Assembly (NCBI GenBank): GCA_003049465.1
Contig: PYSS01000042.1
Location: 1 to 64,000, forward strand
Reading direction: 5' to 3'
Length of the DNA: 64,000 nt
From: Magnaporthiopsis rhizophila
Taxonomy: Eukaryota > Ascomycota > Sordariomycetes > Magnaporthales > Magnaporthaceae
The notes beneath the pieces were generated by a model. It was given only the letters and a program-made list of their open reading frames with translations, did no database searches and had not been told where the DNA came from. Positions 50,516-63,208 of this stretch are shown piece by piece. The first letter of the stretch is position 1. Every line of letters begins with the position of its first letter. The position numbers were made by a program, and so were the translations under genes.

Positions 50516-53500
50516 CGTCGGTCCGTCCGCCCTAGCGCTCGCTGATCCTGTGCCGGATAAATCCCGCGCCCTTCTTTTCTCCTTTTGGCGTAGACTCTCG
50601 CTCTGTCGGCGTCGCCGGCTGATTCCTTCGGATCGAACCTGGGAAATGCGACGTGCAGGCCGGTGGGGAAATTTTCAGAAAAAAGAAAACGAGGAAGAAA
50701 GAAGGGGGAAAAAAGCAAGAAGAAAAAAACACCAAAGTCCAGGTGAGACGGGACGGGTCACGAGAAATCAAGGCGGGCGACGCGACGTAAACGGCAGGTG
50801 GGCGGCAAGCGTTTGCTGCTGGCGGCAAGGATGGTATTTTGCGCCGGCGGGGTGGTCTCCCTCGTTGGTAAATGTGTCTTTGTCGATTGGGCGCAGAAAA
50901 GGGGCGATAGATGGGAGGGGAGGAACAATAAGTCAATAAAAATAAATGAGGTTGTACTAATATCAGCGAGCTGGAGGATGACAACCAGAGCTGAGCCGAG
51001 CTGAGCTGAGCCGAGTCGAGGGTTCCTGGCCGTCGTCGTCGTCGCGGTCGCGGTCGCGGTCGCAGTCGCAGTCGCAGTCGCAGTCGCAGTCGCAGTCGCA
51101 GTCGCAGGTGCAGGCGCAGGTGGTCTCGATTCCGGGCCTAGCCTCGTATCCACACACCACGTTCCAGCGTACGAGAGCGCCTTCCGGGCCAATTGGTTCC
51201 GGCGACGAACGACGTTGGCGCTTTTTTTTTTGCTTTTTTTTCGTGGCTGGCCGTTACAGCACGTCGCGAAATCGAGGATGGACAGAACCGTAAACACGTG
51301 GTCGGGTTGGAAGGCGTCTGGCGTGCAGATGGATAGATGTGGGCAGATGCTGTTGGATGTAAGCTGGGGGAGGGCTCGGGCAAGTTTGAGTGAGCCTATA
51401 CTGTTGTTTTTTTCTAGGATGTTGCCTTTTTGTTATGCCGACTGGTAGCTGGAGACGACGGACGTGGTTTTTTGAGATGCGCGGCGACGTTTCCGTGGAA
51501 GCCAGATGGGTTGCGTCCTGATGATTGGCGGGGGTTGATGGTGGGTGGGTGAGAGGGTATTTTTTTTTTCTCCTTCCTTTTCTCAAAACTGGGCTGGGTT
51601 TCGTAGAGGCGACGTCATTGATGGTCAATGGTACCGCTGGAACGGTTGGATTAAACTGCCTGCGGCGACAGGCAGGGGCGAGAACGAGGAATGCAGGAGT
51701 ATAAACTCGGACTGGACGAGCAGGATTCGGAAAGGAAGAGGGGAAAAAAGTGCGCCGCGCATTCACGCCAACTGCTGGAGGCTGGGGGATCAGATAGGCA
51801 GCTCTGGAAGCCTGTGCTGCTGTTGTCTGGCGCATGTGGGAACCGGACTGGGGATGGGATGCTATTTTGATCCAGTCCAAGGTGGGAACGCTTCCGGGAG
51901 CCAGGGATTGGCTCCATTTCTGCGACTCCTCGCCCGCCAGCCCGGGCACAGCCCAACAAGATAACTGTACTTGTGCACGTAACGCCCAGGTGGGTAAAGA
52001 ACGTGCCTTGTCCATCAAATCCCTTTCCTGTTTTTCTGTGTGCCCGACGGGCGACCATGGAGCCGGCCACTCGGATCGGGCACATTTTGAAGCAAGCACT
52101 TGAGACCAAACAAAGAACCTTGGGAACCCGGCAGCCAAGTCAGTCGCCTTCCCCCCACTTTTCTTTTTCCCCCTACGGTGCCCCCATCAGCAAACTCGGA
52201 TTGACATCATTTCATGTGGCAGCGCCAGGTCCCGCCCAGGCCGATTGTGACAGGAATCACATCGAGCCCTGGCCTGTGCTATCCCCGCGAGGCCCTGGCC
52301 ATGGTTGAAAAAATAGGTAGGCCTTTCAAATGCCCGCTGGGTTGTCCAGGTCGTCTGGTGATAAAACGGATCCGTTCCGATGAAGCCGTGGCGTCGGATC
52401 CCAGTGTGCCTTACTCTTCTTATCACTCAGCACTGCCCATGACCTCACCGGCTGCCCCGCCAAGAATCTCGAAGAATAGGCCAAGCGCGAAAAGCTGCAG
52501 TTGTAGAAAAACATCTTTTTTTCCCATGGACAAAAATACACGGATAAGTGCGTTCGTCCTCTGGACCAATCTCAGCCACCGAATCCAGCTCGTGGCACCC
52601 CGAGTCAGCACCTGCTCAAGGGCAGCCGATCAAATCACAAGAGCGAGCGACCGTTCTTTGGTCACATTTCATTTCCTCATTTTTTTTTCTTTTCATTTCA
52701 TAGTTCCCCGAGAAACAACGGTTGACGATGGACACTTTGCCCGTGACGAGCCGAGGTGAAAGTGGACGATATAGTCACAAGCCATAGTCCCGGAATTCGT
52801 GATCCTTCTTCAATCTGTCTTCCATTTCTTCCCCTGCGTCTGCTTTTCCTTTCTTGCCCCTCACCACCCACAGGCCCCTGCCGAAAGTCAAGTCAGTCGA
52901 CCGTGACAGTTGCCACGCCTCCGATACAACAGAGTTCCAGTGTTGGCTGCACTCCTGTCCATTACTCAACTCCACAAGACGGGACCAAACTCCAGTGCTA
53001 GCTGGTCCTCACGCAAAATGACAGCCATCAAATATACAAACAGGTGCTGGATTGACACTGCGCAAGCTACCTCAGGTACCTGCATCATCTATTTTACGTT
53101 TTCGCCAGGGCCGTTCCATTCCAGGATGGCAAAGGTCCTGCCTGGCTATACATACACAGACCGCAGCTCACGGAGCAGCTCCATTCCCCCATCACCCTGC
53201 CATCACCCGTGCTTCGTAACCGTCCTGCCCCGAGAAGGGCAAGCCTCTGTCGTTCACGTAGCCAGCCCTCGATGGCCATCTCATGCGTGCCTCCACATCT
53301 AACCAAGCGCGACCAACAAAAAAAAAAAAAAAGACAAAGGAAACCCATTTTTCGTAGTAGTGGTAAAGCAGAGACACAGGTGCGGAGCCAGATCCCCCGG
53401 GGGTCGATTCCAGAAGGCGCGGAGAAGCACCTGCTCTCCATTCCCGGCGCTGAAAGATTAATGATTAAACAAACAACAGTTCCTCGGTCGCCTGCACAAA

Positions 53501-53698
53501 ATGCAGGTGGATAAGGGGATATATAGCCCGATGGTTCGGGGAGATGGCAGCCGTGGCAACCACCTACGGGAAGAGATATTAAATACCAGGGGAAAATGAA
53601 CAAACATGTGAACAAAAGAAATGATGACCGTTAAACCTTGACCGTGTACGCCGTCTTTATACATCATATCTCGCTCGGCCCGGTCCGCGAGGGGCGGA
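50516..53698. other. Gene-poor region, 3.2 kb
   Basis: Open frames of up to 294 codons (for example 52138-51254 minus) are compositionally biased, contain no domain and are mirrored in other frames. The segment next to 50515 carries a hexanucleotide repeat and may be promoter and leader of the SR-protein kinase. The right part is downstream of the C2H2 gene. I see no RNA gene. Confidence 0.5.
51041..51106. repeat. Hexanucleotide repeat, (GTCGCG)3(GTCGCA)8
   Basis: Eleven tandem six-base units, three with G and eight with A at the last position, preceded by GTC triplets. It lies about 530 nt upstream of the candidate kinase exon. Confidence 0.95.
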
Positions 53699-55730
53699 TC
53701 AGGGGTGAGTGGGATAGAGGCCGGGAGACCAGAAAGCCTGTGCCTGGTGTTGTGGGTGGGTTTGCTGGTGCTGCAATTGCTGCATCTGTGGCTGCCCTTG
53801 CATTTGCTGTGCCTGCATCTGCTGCACCTGGAGCTGTTGCGCCTGCAGCTGCCGTTGGGCGTGGAGCTGTTGCTGCTGCGGCGGCTGCTGCTGGTCTTGC
53901 GGCCCTGGTGCACCCATCGACTCGTCCACCATCGTGCCAGCAATGCTGCCCCAGTCGTTGTACATAAGCTGGGTACCACCAAAGCCCATGGCCTGGTCAA
54001 AGGGCACAAACTCCATCGGCGCGGGCTGTCCACCTGGAGGCGTGCTCATCGCTCCATTCGGGTACTCGACCTGGACGGGCGAGTAGAACGTCTGTTCAAA
54101 GGTGGGCGCTGGGAGGGATCGGTCCATGGTCATGGACTGTGTAATGGGATTGGAATCCAGCTCTATAGACTGGGGCGTTGGTGCTTGGACGACAATGCCG
54201 TTTTGAAGGGACGAAGTTGTCGAAGTGGGAGACCATTTCGGCTCCGTCATTGTTGTATCTTCTTCCTGCTTCAGCAGGGGCGGCTGTTGTTGCTGTTGTT
54301 GTTGCAGCTCCGGGGTTTGTTGTGCTTGTTCTTGCTGTGGTTGCTGTTGCTGCTCCTGTTGGGGCGGAGGCGGCGGCGGGTGCTGCGGATGCTGCGGGAA
54401 CTGTGCTTGTGGTGTTTGCTGTTCCGATTGCTTCTGGTCCTCTCCCTGCTCCATCTTCTGGTCTTGGCCTTGCTGTGGCAGCTGCAGCTGGCCGATGTAC
54501 TGAGATGGCCTTCGGACGTTGGCTGCGTCTAGCAAGCCGTCATAGGTTGCCTGGGTGACGTGGATGGCCTGCTCCCACGCGAGCTCGACGATGGTCTGGG
54601 CGTTGTTCTGGGACGGGTCGAAGAACTCGAGAAGGTCCTGAAGCTGACCCGGGTTCTCGTTCTCCAGGAAGCCGTGTGATCGGCCCGTGTTCCGTGGGTC
54701 CCAGCTGATCTTGGGCTGTTGCTCGCGGGGCAGGTGGCCGTACTTGGCAACCTTGAGGGCCTTCCAGGCATCGTAGACGACGGGCTGGTGGAGCAGGCCG
54801 TAGATGACGAGGGCGTGATCCCAGTGCGCCTTGGTCTTGCCGGACTCGTAGTGGACGGCGACGTGGTCGAAGTAGCGCTCGAGGCTGGGAAGGAAGGCAG
54901 CACAGAAACCACAACCCCAGGCGCGCTTGCGCTTTGAGTACCGCACCACCTTTTCGGCGTGGGGGCACGTGGTGCAGCTGTGGCGCGACTTGTGATGCTG
55001 GTTGAACGTGTTGGCGCCCCAGAAGACGCGGTTGCAGTCAGGGCAGGGGTACTTTTTGTACCTATTTCGAGTGGCAAAAGGTGCATGTATCAGTATGCAT
55101 CCATTTCGTTCAGGAAACCAAACAATACGGCCAGCACGGAGACGTATCCTACCTTTCGTGGAACTCCTCCTCGTGACGCTTCCAGTCGAACTTGCGCTGC
55201 AGCTTCTGGGGACACGACGTGCACCAATATGCCCTGGTGGACGGGCGGCTATTAAACTGCTGGGTGCCGGGCAGCTGCGAGTACCGGCCCACGCTTCCGT
55301 GGGACGAGGTCGAGCTGATGGAGGTGGCCGAAGACATGACGCTGGCACGCGACCTCGCAGTCGAGGCGGAGTTGGTGGTCGATATCGAGAGGCGGGCGCC
55401 GTGCCTGCCGCGGCTGGCGATGCTCTCGAAGGCGGCGGCCACATGCTGGTCGACAAGGGACGGGTTCGGCGGTAGCGTGGCCGGCGGCTCGGTCGAGTTC
55501 GAGGTCGGGGTCGGGGTCGAGGGCGGAAGAGCGGCGGCGTTGGCGAATCCGGGCCAGGCACTCGAGGCAGCCGAAACCTGCTGGCTGTCGCACTTCTCGA
55601 GCAGGGCACGCAGCAGAGCCTCGGGCGAGAGGCCATTGTCCGTCAGGGCCTTGACGTGAAGGCGGGCGGCAGCCAGACCGCCATCGTCGTCCTGGTCGGC
55701 AGCCACCGGCGGGCCGTGCCGCTTATCCAT
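53699..55730 (-). CDS. Glutamine-rich C2H2 zinc finger protein (putative transcription factor)
   Basis: Two exons, 55730-55153 and 55061-53699, give 646 residues. The N-terminal 165 residues are Ser/Ala-rich with one helix (SPEALLRALLEKCDS). Three zinc-finger-like segments follow: YWCTSCPQKLQRKFDWKRHE at about 168-193, YPCPDCNRVFWGANTFNQH ending HKSRH at about 197-220, and WGCGFCAAFLPSLERYFDHV ending AVH near 262. The intron lies just between fingers 1 and 2 and codes RYKK across the joint. A helical region follows (KAHWDHALVIYGLLHQP, IVELAWEQAIHVTQATYDG), and the last 270 residues are Gln/Pro-rich with long Q runs. This finger-helix layout is frequent in filamentous ascomycetes and is thought to be nuclear. 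No specific pathway can be assigned. Confidence 0.87.
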
Positions 55731-58700
55731 GTGTGTTGGGTGCAGCAGTCGCTGAGCAGCGGGATCGGTTCCGTGCTGTTTTGGGAAGTGGCGATGGAAG
55801 CGTCGAGATTGCAGTACCAGTCTCTCAGCTCTCTATAACTGGCGTGGCGTGGGAGGTGGACTGTGAACTGTGGATAGTGGCGGACGGCGAGGCTTGGGCA
55901 GGAGCGCGACGGCAGGGTCGAGCTTGCCAAAATGCACTTGCCAAAAGCACCAAAGTTGGGTTGTGCAATGGCGGAATCGACGGCCACGCGGCAGTCGCTG
56001 TTTTGGCCAACCAGGCTCAGCAAATCCCGGGCGGCCCGCTCCAATCTCCCCGTCGGCGGTCTGCACTCGCCTATTATTTTTATTGATTTTTTTTTCCCTG
56101 CCGGCGTGCCCTCTCGCTCAGCTGCGGAAATGCCGAGGAACGGGGCAATAATTAAAGTTGGCAGCCGGGGGCAGCAAGATCTGTTGCGAAGGGAACGGAA
56201 GGGGACAGAGAGGGTGGGCAATGGGCAATAAAAGGAGCGCGCGAAAGGAAGGAAGGGCTGCTGCCTGTCAATCAATTGAACGAAAACCGAAGGAAGGGCA
56301 GCCCGTGCAACGACGAGGAAGGATTTTGGCACAGCAGCAGATGAGGGCCAGGGGTGTGCGTGGTACAGGCAGCAGAGTCAGCAGTTGGAGGGGGGGGGGA
56401 AAAGAAAGAAAAAAAAAAAACAGGAAAAGAAAAAAAGAAAAAAAAAAAGCAGACAGAAGCAGAGATCAGGGTAGCGAACGGGCGGCAGCGGAGGATGCGC
56501 GGATGGATGCAAGAATTGTTGGCAAAAGTGGCAGATATAAAGCAAGTTTCCACTATTTTCCCCCCAGTTTGCGGTGCTGACCATTCCGTAATGATCGCCC
56601 CAGAGGTCGATCAGCCCAGCCGTGCTGGCTAGGTGGTCGGTACCTACATGGGATGGTGCTAGGTAGCAGCACCTTTGGGGAGCCTTATGGCGCAGATTGG
56701 CTCGACATGGGTTCCCCTTGACAACGTACGGCTAGAGAGGTTGCTAGTGGCGAAGCTACCACAACGGCACAGTCCCTGTATGGTCCGAGGCCTCTGGTTC
56801 TCACAGGTTCCCAACGATTGCTCTGTTATCCGTCTCGCACACGGCACACACCGGTCCAGATCAGACAGGGGATGGCTGTCTCCAACAAAGGACTCGGAAG
56901 AAGAGGGTGGGTGAGAAAAGGATAATCAACCAGAAGCAGCACAGCAGGGCACCTCATCTAAAGACTGGCTGGTGATCATCATCCTTCAGCAGCCTCCTGC
57001 ACTCTGCAGCTGCCGACCCGACGCAGGGATACATGCAGCAAGCCCGCCCGACGTTGGGATGGGACAGACTCGGGGTACCTGACCACTGCCGCCTAGCTTG
57101 CATGCTGCCTCCGAAGCTTGGGTCTGGGGCTAACCTCGGCCGAGAACGCGCTGAAGATTCTCCTACACAGTATTTTCCTACGCTAGTAAACTCAGAACCT
57201 GTCCAGCAAGCTAGGTACCTACCGACCTCGGGACGTTGGTTGGTCCCTTGCTAGTCGGTGGTGTGGTGACGTCGGGAACGGGGCACGTTGTTTCAAACAG
57301 AACGGGAGCGTGCTGGACCCCTCGGCCAAGCCACAAAACTTGGTGTTTCTGTTTCCCGTATTCCTTCTCCCCAGATGTTTTACTTTTTTTTTTTTGTTCT
57401 CACCCGTGCTACCAGCTGAAGCATGGTGCCATGCTAGGCGCCATCGCGCGGCGCACATCCTTGGCGCTACGTGAGGGGTGGCTAATGGATGGCAGCACTC
57501 TGTCTGCCCAGTCGGATTCGTAATGGGGTGTGCCAGTCTAACGGTGTAGGTAGTAGCAGAATATTGACCAAGAGGGAAAAAGTTAAAAGCAAAGAGCCAA
57601 GGAAAAAGGGGTTGGAAGATAAACAAATAAATAGTGAGAGAAATAACAGCAAAAAAAGGAAACGAAACCCACCCGCCTGCTGTCTTGGGAGAGAATAGCC
57701 GGCCCTTCTTCCTCGCATGGGTCCCGTTATCTGTCCCCGATGGCTGTCTTTTCGCTCCGACCTTCCACAAACTGAAAAATACGGCATATGCAAGGGCAGA
57801 TGGCAGGGGGCAGGGGACGACCCGGGACTGGCAAGGCGCAAAAGGTTCAAGGGGCGGGCTAGGAAAACGGCGCAGTCGCCAGAGCAAGCGATCCCAGCTC
57901 CCGATGGCTCGAGCCCGGTTCATCCGAGGTCTGTCTGTTCTCTAGGCGGGAGAGCTTTTCTGGGGGATCAAAGCAGCAAAAATCGCCCGGTTGGCAAGAC
58001 GATGACGCCGCCCAATTTCTTTTTTTTATCGTCGCGGCCTCCAAGGGGACTGCTGCCTGTGGTGGCTGCCCGTCTGGACGTAGCGGCGAGGCATATACAA
58101 TATCCCACAGAACGACAGCCCAGCAAGCCAGATGTCGGCATCCAGGACATGGTAGTCGCCTACGGGCATGTGCAAGCGAGCATGTGGATGCCGCGGCAGA
58201 AGCCTTGGCCTCTCGGTGCCAGCAGGGTGGTGACATTGAGAAAGAGACTTGACCGAGCCATCCTTGCCAGTCTAGCAGCAACCCCCAGTTCCGCCTCGGT
58301 ATGTAGTAGCCCCAGCACGCTCGGCAGCAACTGCAATTTTGATCAACAGACTGGACACGGACACGTAGGAACATGACAGAACACGACACGACACGAGCGC
58401 GACGCGGGCACGTTGAGCTAGCTGGTGAGGGTGGTGGTGGTGGTGTAAAAGGAAATAATAAATCAAAAGCCACTGTCAAATTTGCGACGGCTGAGCCTCA
58501 TTGGCTGGAGGCAGCAAAAAGGGGCCCTGCATGCGAGCGGCAATGGCATGCTTGCGTTTCGAAACGGTGTGCCCGCCCGCCTTGACACCGCCGCACTGTG
58601 ACGGCGGCGCCTCCCCCTGGGCCGTTTCAGGTGAGCCGTTGCCCAGCGGGCTGCACTTAAAGTCGCATGCGAGTGAATTAACTGCTGCGCCCTCTTGATC

Positions 58701-59993
58701 GAGGACACCAACTCCAATTTTAGCCGTCTCGTATGGTTTTTCTTCTTCTTCTTATCCTTCTCCATCTTGGCTTCTCCGTGTTATAATATCGTGGCTGAAG
58801 AACGGGAGCCGTTGATGAATGGAGAGCCGACCCGTGCCCATTATTGGCTGCTCCGTTTTGCAGATTTTGACTTGAACGGGTACCGACTAAAAAAACTTTA
58901 TCGAGTTCTCAATTTTCCCAAAACGGAAAGATAAAATAAGAAAGGAGAAAAAAAAAAAGTGCTCCACTCGGAACATGATCCCGGATCAGCTTCGTCTCCC
59001 TCAACGGATGGATATTGGTTACTTGACGGGATAAAGGGAGGGCAGATCGGGAGAGACGGAAACAGGAACAGGAAAATCACTGCAGCGCGGCGTCAATCGT
59101 TTCGTTTCATGATCGTCTGCCATCCCATCCGGGACTGCAATCCGGCAGCCAAAACAACCCGCCGATGCCACTTTTATTTCCCTCGCTGTCTCCGCGGATC
59201 GACGCCCCGTTAGTGGATGGTCCATCCAGTCTTGGCTCCAAGAAGACAACACGTGCTCGCCCCCTTTTTTTATTCGCTGTCTTCGTTCCATTCCACGCAA
59301 CACTCACCCAAACGAGTAATCAGAACGGACGACAGGGGGGGTGGGCAGGCATGGATGTTGAGTGTTGATGGGCACGGATGGCCGGGGAGCACAAGGGCGA
59401 GAAGAAAAAAAAAAAAGTTGGACGAATTAGCCAGCACACCGAGCGACAGGAGCAGTATGGACATGGATGGGCAGTGCTCCCCAGTTCCACCAAGCGCGGC
59501 CCTTTTCTGCTGCCCCTGGAAATGACGGCATGCACCGTGACGGAGCGAAGCACACACCCGTCTGCGGGCGCTGTGCACCACGCCATTCATTGACTGCATC
59601 TTGCTCGAGGGGACTCGAGGAAAGCCAGCAGCCAGCTCCTAGGCGGAGTCGGCCCATCATCCCCATCCATCGCCCGCTTGCTCCACAGCGGCGCGGACTG
59701 CTGCCCGAATAAAGCCCGACCCCACGCGGTTGTCAGTCGGTCCCCGCTGAGGGGCAGACGCAGTCATCGAGCGATTCAGGGTGACATAGGAGGCAAGGTA
59801 CTGTGCTGTAAGGTTGCTGTCCCCCTCCCTCCATCCTGCTAGCAGCTCGCTCTCCCGCCTCTTTTGTGCCGTAGCCCTGCGCCGCTCCTCATCTCCTCCT
59901 GTCTTTTATCCGCATCCTGTGGACTGGTCAACGCCGCATGGAAGGAGTGGGCCGACATGCAGGTGGCCGGCTGTGAGGTAACCCGGATCCGTA

Positions 59994-60025
<32 letters not shown>

Positions 60026-60684
60026 ACTGATCTGGCGTCACTCGCCGTTCTGTGCGCTGTGCATGTAGGCCGTGTAAACGTCGGCTGGCATCCGCTGTGT
60101 CCCTCCTCCAGGCTCACGCGGAGTGAAGGCTGTTCGGACGAGAGCTGCAGGATAATGGCTCGCACGTTCCACAAGCCAATCCATCTCCCAGTTCGCGCTG
60201 CTTTACATGAGGCCAGGCCCATCGATAACCTGCTATTTTTGAGATGGCCAAGACTGGGGTTCGTCGTTGGATGTGCTGTCACGTGACCATGATCTTCCTG
60301 CCAGTCAGTCGAACATCTACAACCCAACGTGCAACCTCCCTTGACACTCCTGCTCTAACCAGCAGGCCGTTGATTGGTATTCACAGTTTCTACCGGAGCG
60401 GGCATGTATATCAACAGGATAGTAATCCGAACACAGGTCAATGAATGTAAAGTAGGGAAGCATGCCCAATGAGATGTTGCACCCTCGAGTGCTCCTTCCG
60501 TTTTGAGATGCAGTCGTGATGCCTCTCAGTCTCCTCTCAGTCTCGACTCTGGCCGGTGCCTCGGTCACCTTAAACCATTCTTCCCGTTCCGCGGCTCGTC
60601 TCTCCACATGTCTTCGGTTCCTTGACCACCCGCGTCCATGATTTCGCTTCGTCTCCTTACCTCTCGCGAAGCCCTCCCGTCAAC
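55731..60684. other. Gene-poor divergent region, about 5 kb
   Basis: The region lies between two divergently transcribed genes. It is rich in homopolymer runs (56409-56450, 59404-59415), GGT repeats (58430-58445) and a hexanucleotide repeat at 59995. Frames up to 234 codons exist on both strands but none has domain support or believable splice structure. It may carry unannotated non-coding transcripts; I see no evidence from sequence alone. Confidence 0.5.
59995..60024. repeat. (GTGGTC)5 microsatellite
   Basis: Five tandem six-base units in the intergenic region upstream of the GH76 gene. Confidence 0.95.
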
Positions 60685-62603
60685 ATGAAGGTCGCCGTTC
60701 CGGTTCTGCTGGGCCTCGCCGCGCCGGCGTTGGCTTCGCTGCAGGTCAACATCAGCTCGCGAGGTGATGAACCCAGCTCTTCATTCAGTATTCTACCTCC
60801 ATCCATGGGCCAAGCCAAACTGACGATAGCTGCTCGCCTACAGACTCGATCGTGGCAGCCGCCAAGCTCAAGGCTGCCGACGTCATGGCATACTATCATG
60901 GTGACGAGCCGGGCCATATCCCCGGCGTTCTGCCAGGTCCTCCTCCCGATGGACCCTACTACTGGTGGAACGGCGGTGCCCTGATGGGTGCCATGATCGA
61001 CTACTGGCACTACACGAATGATTCGACGTACAGCCAGATAGTGAAAGATGCCTTGCTCTTCCAGTCTGGCCCCAAGCGGGACTTTATGGAGCCAAATTGG
61101 GTAAGCCGGATCATCACCATGCTTCCCTCGACTCCGGGCTTCAGCCCCTGGCAAGAGCATCTGGCAAGACTAACGCGAGAACGAAAAAAAATACAGACCG
61201 CAAGCCTGGGCAACGACGACCAGGCCTTCTGGGGCATGTCGGCACTGCTGGCCGCCGAGGTCAACTTCCCGGACCCCGAGCCTGGACAGCCATCGTGGCT
61301 GGCCCTGGCCCAAGGCGTGTTCAACACACAGGCACAGCGGCTCGACGATACGTGCGGCGGAGGCTTGCGCTGGCAGGTCTTTCAATTCAACACGGGCTTC
61401 CAGTACAAGAACACGATCGCCAACGGCTGCTTCTTCAACATCGGAGCCCGCCTCGCCCGCTACACCCACAATCGGACGTATGCGGACCATGCCATCCTCA
61501 TTTGGGATTGGATGGAGCGCACCGGACTGATAGATAAGGACTACAACGTCTACGATGGTGGGAATACTCGAGCCTCGGGTGCCTGGCGGCCAACTGTGGC
61601 GGCCCATGTTCCAGTTCCCCGGAAGAGGGGCCCAAGTTTTGAGCTGGAAAGGCTGCCCACCAGAAGGCTAACATCCCCTGGACGGCCCATCAGGCATTCA
61701 CGCGCCTGAGTGCGACGCAGTCAACAGAGCACAGTACTCGTACAACGCCGCTGTTCTTGTAAGAAGTCCTCGGTTATCGGATTTGACACGAGGGTTCGGT
61801 GCTGGGAGCTAACATAATCCGTCGACAGCTCCAAGGAGCCACCTTCCTCTACGACTTTGTACGTCACCTGTCCAAAAAAAAAAAAAAAAAAAAAAAAAAG
61901 TCGATATTGTATTTTCTGTCCTCACAGGGGACTGTTCACTGACGTCACGTATATCTCCACGCAGACAAACGGGAGCAAAGTGTGGAGAGACCGCATCAAC
62001 AAGCTCCTAAACCAGACCATCCACGTCTTCTTCCCCAATGGCACCGCGACCGAGAAGTACTGCGAGATCGACGGCGAGACCTGCACGACCGACATGCTGA
62101 GCTTCAAGGGCTTCCTGCACCGCTGGCTTGCCGTCGTGGCCCAGGTAGCGCCCTTCACGCGGCGCCGCATCACCAAGGTGCTCAAGACGTCGGCCGCCGC
62201 CGCAGTGCGGCAGTGCACGGCTGGCGACTGGGGCCGCGAGTGTGGCTTCCGGTGGAACGGCACCTTTGACGGCACGACGGGACTGGGGCAGGAGATGAAT
62301 GTGTTGGGCGCCCTCGTGTCGGTCCTCGTGGACCACGACGACTACGACGTCGTGGTGAAGCCGCCTGTCACCAACGCCACGGGTGGCACCAGCGTCGGCG
62401 ATCCGGGCGCGGGAGGGACGGACGGCGGTCGTTCGCAAGCCGCTACGTTCGCGCCCATCACGACGTGGGACACGGTCGGCGCGGGGTTCGCTATGACTGC
62501 TGTGATGAGCACCTTTGCCTGCGCTTGTGTCTGGATGTCTACGGACCTGCTAGAGGGCGGCAGAAAGCGGCAGCAGAAGGGCAAAGGGAAGGCTCGGGGA
62601 TAA
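60685..62603 (+). CDS. DCW1: GH76 alpha-1,6-mannanase-type cell-wall enzyme (Dcw1/Dfg5 family)
   Basis: Six exons, 60685-60763, 60844-61100, 61197-61557, 61694-61758, 61829-61858 and 61965-62603, give 476 residues, the usual length. Residues 1-18 form a signal peptide (MKVAVPVLLGLAAPALAS). GH76 landmarks are AADVMAYYHGDEPGHIPGVL, PYYWWNGGALMGAMIDYW, the catalytic aspartate pair Asp119-Asp120 (SLGNDDQAFWGM), CGGGLRWQVFQFNTGFQYKN, and CEIDGETC...FLHRWLAVV. Dcw1/Dfg5 proteins cross-link GPI-anchored glycoproteins into the cell wall by acting on the mannan part of the GPI remnant. The C-terminus is odd: a hydrophobic stretch (AGFAMTAVMSTFACACVWM) is followed by about 20 residues ending in a Lys/Arg/Gln-rich tail, instead of ending hydrophobic as GPI signals do. 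Intron 5 contains an A26 run. Confidence 0.92.
61874..61899. repeat. Poly(A) run of 26 nt within GH76 intron 5
   Basis: Twenty-six adenines between donor (61859) and acceptor (61964) of the fifth intron. The length may vary between isolates or by sequencing error. Confidence 0.9.
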
Positions 62604-63208
62604 AGCTGGGAGCACTCTTAGGCCTCTCATCCAGGCGATGGAGGTTGCCTTCACTGGCGTCGTCGTCCTACCTAGCTAAACTAGTGTCGCAGCCCCGAGA
62701 GCGCCTTGACGTGGTCGGTCAGGGGGATTAGGAAGGGGATGGCTGTAATTAGCTCTTTTTCAAGTCTCGCGGCCAGCTCCCACTGAAAATTCCCGTCTCG
62801 CTGCTCCCCAACGAGTCGACTGATAAGAAGCCTTTGCGATGGTATTCTATGGTATCCCCGCCGCATTTACACATTTCGGCTGCCCCGGTTCTATAACGGT
62901 CGATCCAACGACGTTCCTCTTTCGCCTTGGGTAACGGTGCCACCATGCCATACCTAGACACGGGACCAGTTCCCCCAAAGGTAGGTTGGGTAGGTAGACT
63001 TCAAGCAAGGTTTCTAGACAAGGTCACATGCACAGCGTAGTATTAAACTTTGTCTATGATATAAACAGCACCCCGCTGCCCTTTGAGGTTTTTCATTTCT
63101 CTTCCTTTTTTGGTTCTCTTCCAACACACGCCTTTTCGGAATCTAGATACCATATAAAATTAACTGCAAGATCAACCACTTATTTAATCACATTATTTTA
63201 TAAAAAAA
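62604..63208. other. Intergenic region grading into AT-rich sequence
   Basis: GC-rich until about 63030, then AT-rich. No gene is supported. AGGTAGGTTGGGTAGGTAG-like repeats lie at about 62980-63000. Confidence 0.5.

Noticed and set aside
51254..52138. 294-codon minus-strand frame
   Set aside because: No domain, frequent low-complexity segments and overlap with other open frames; reads like untranslated or promoter DNA.
53638..54558. Leu/Cys/Val-rich plus-strand frames opposite the C2H2 gene
   Set aside because: They arise from the antisense of CAG-type glutamine codons.
57219..58479. Frames of about 200-234 codons on both strands
   Set aside because: Mutually overlapping, no recognisable motif, no plausible exon structure.
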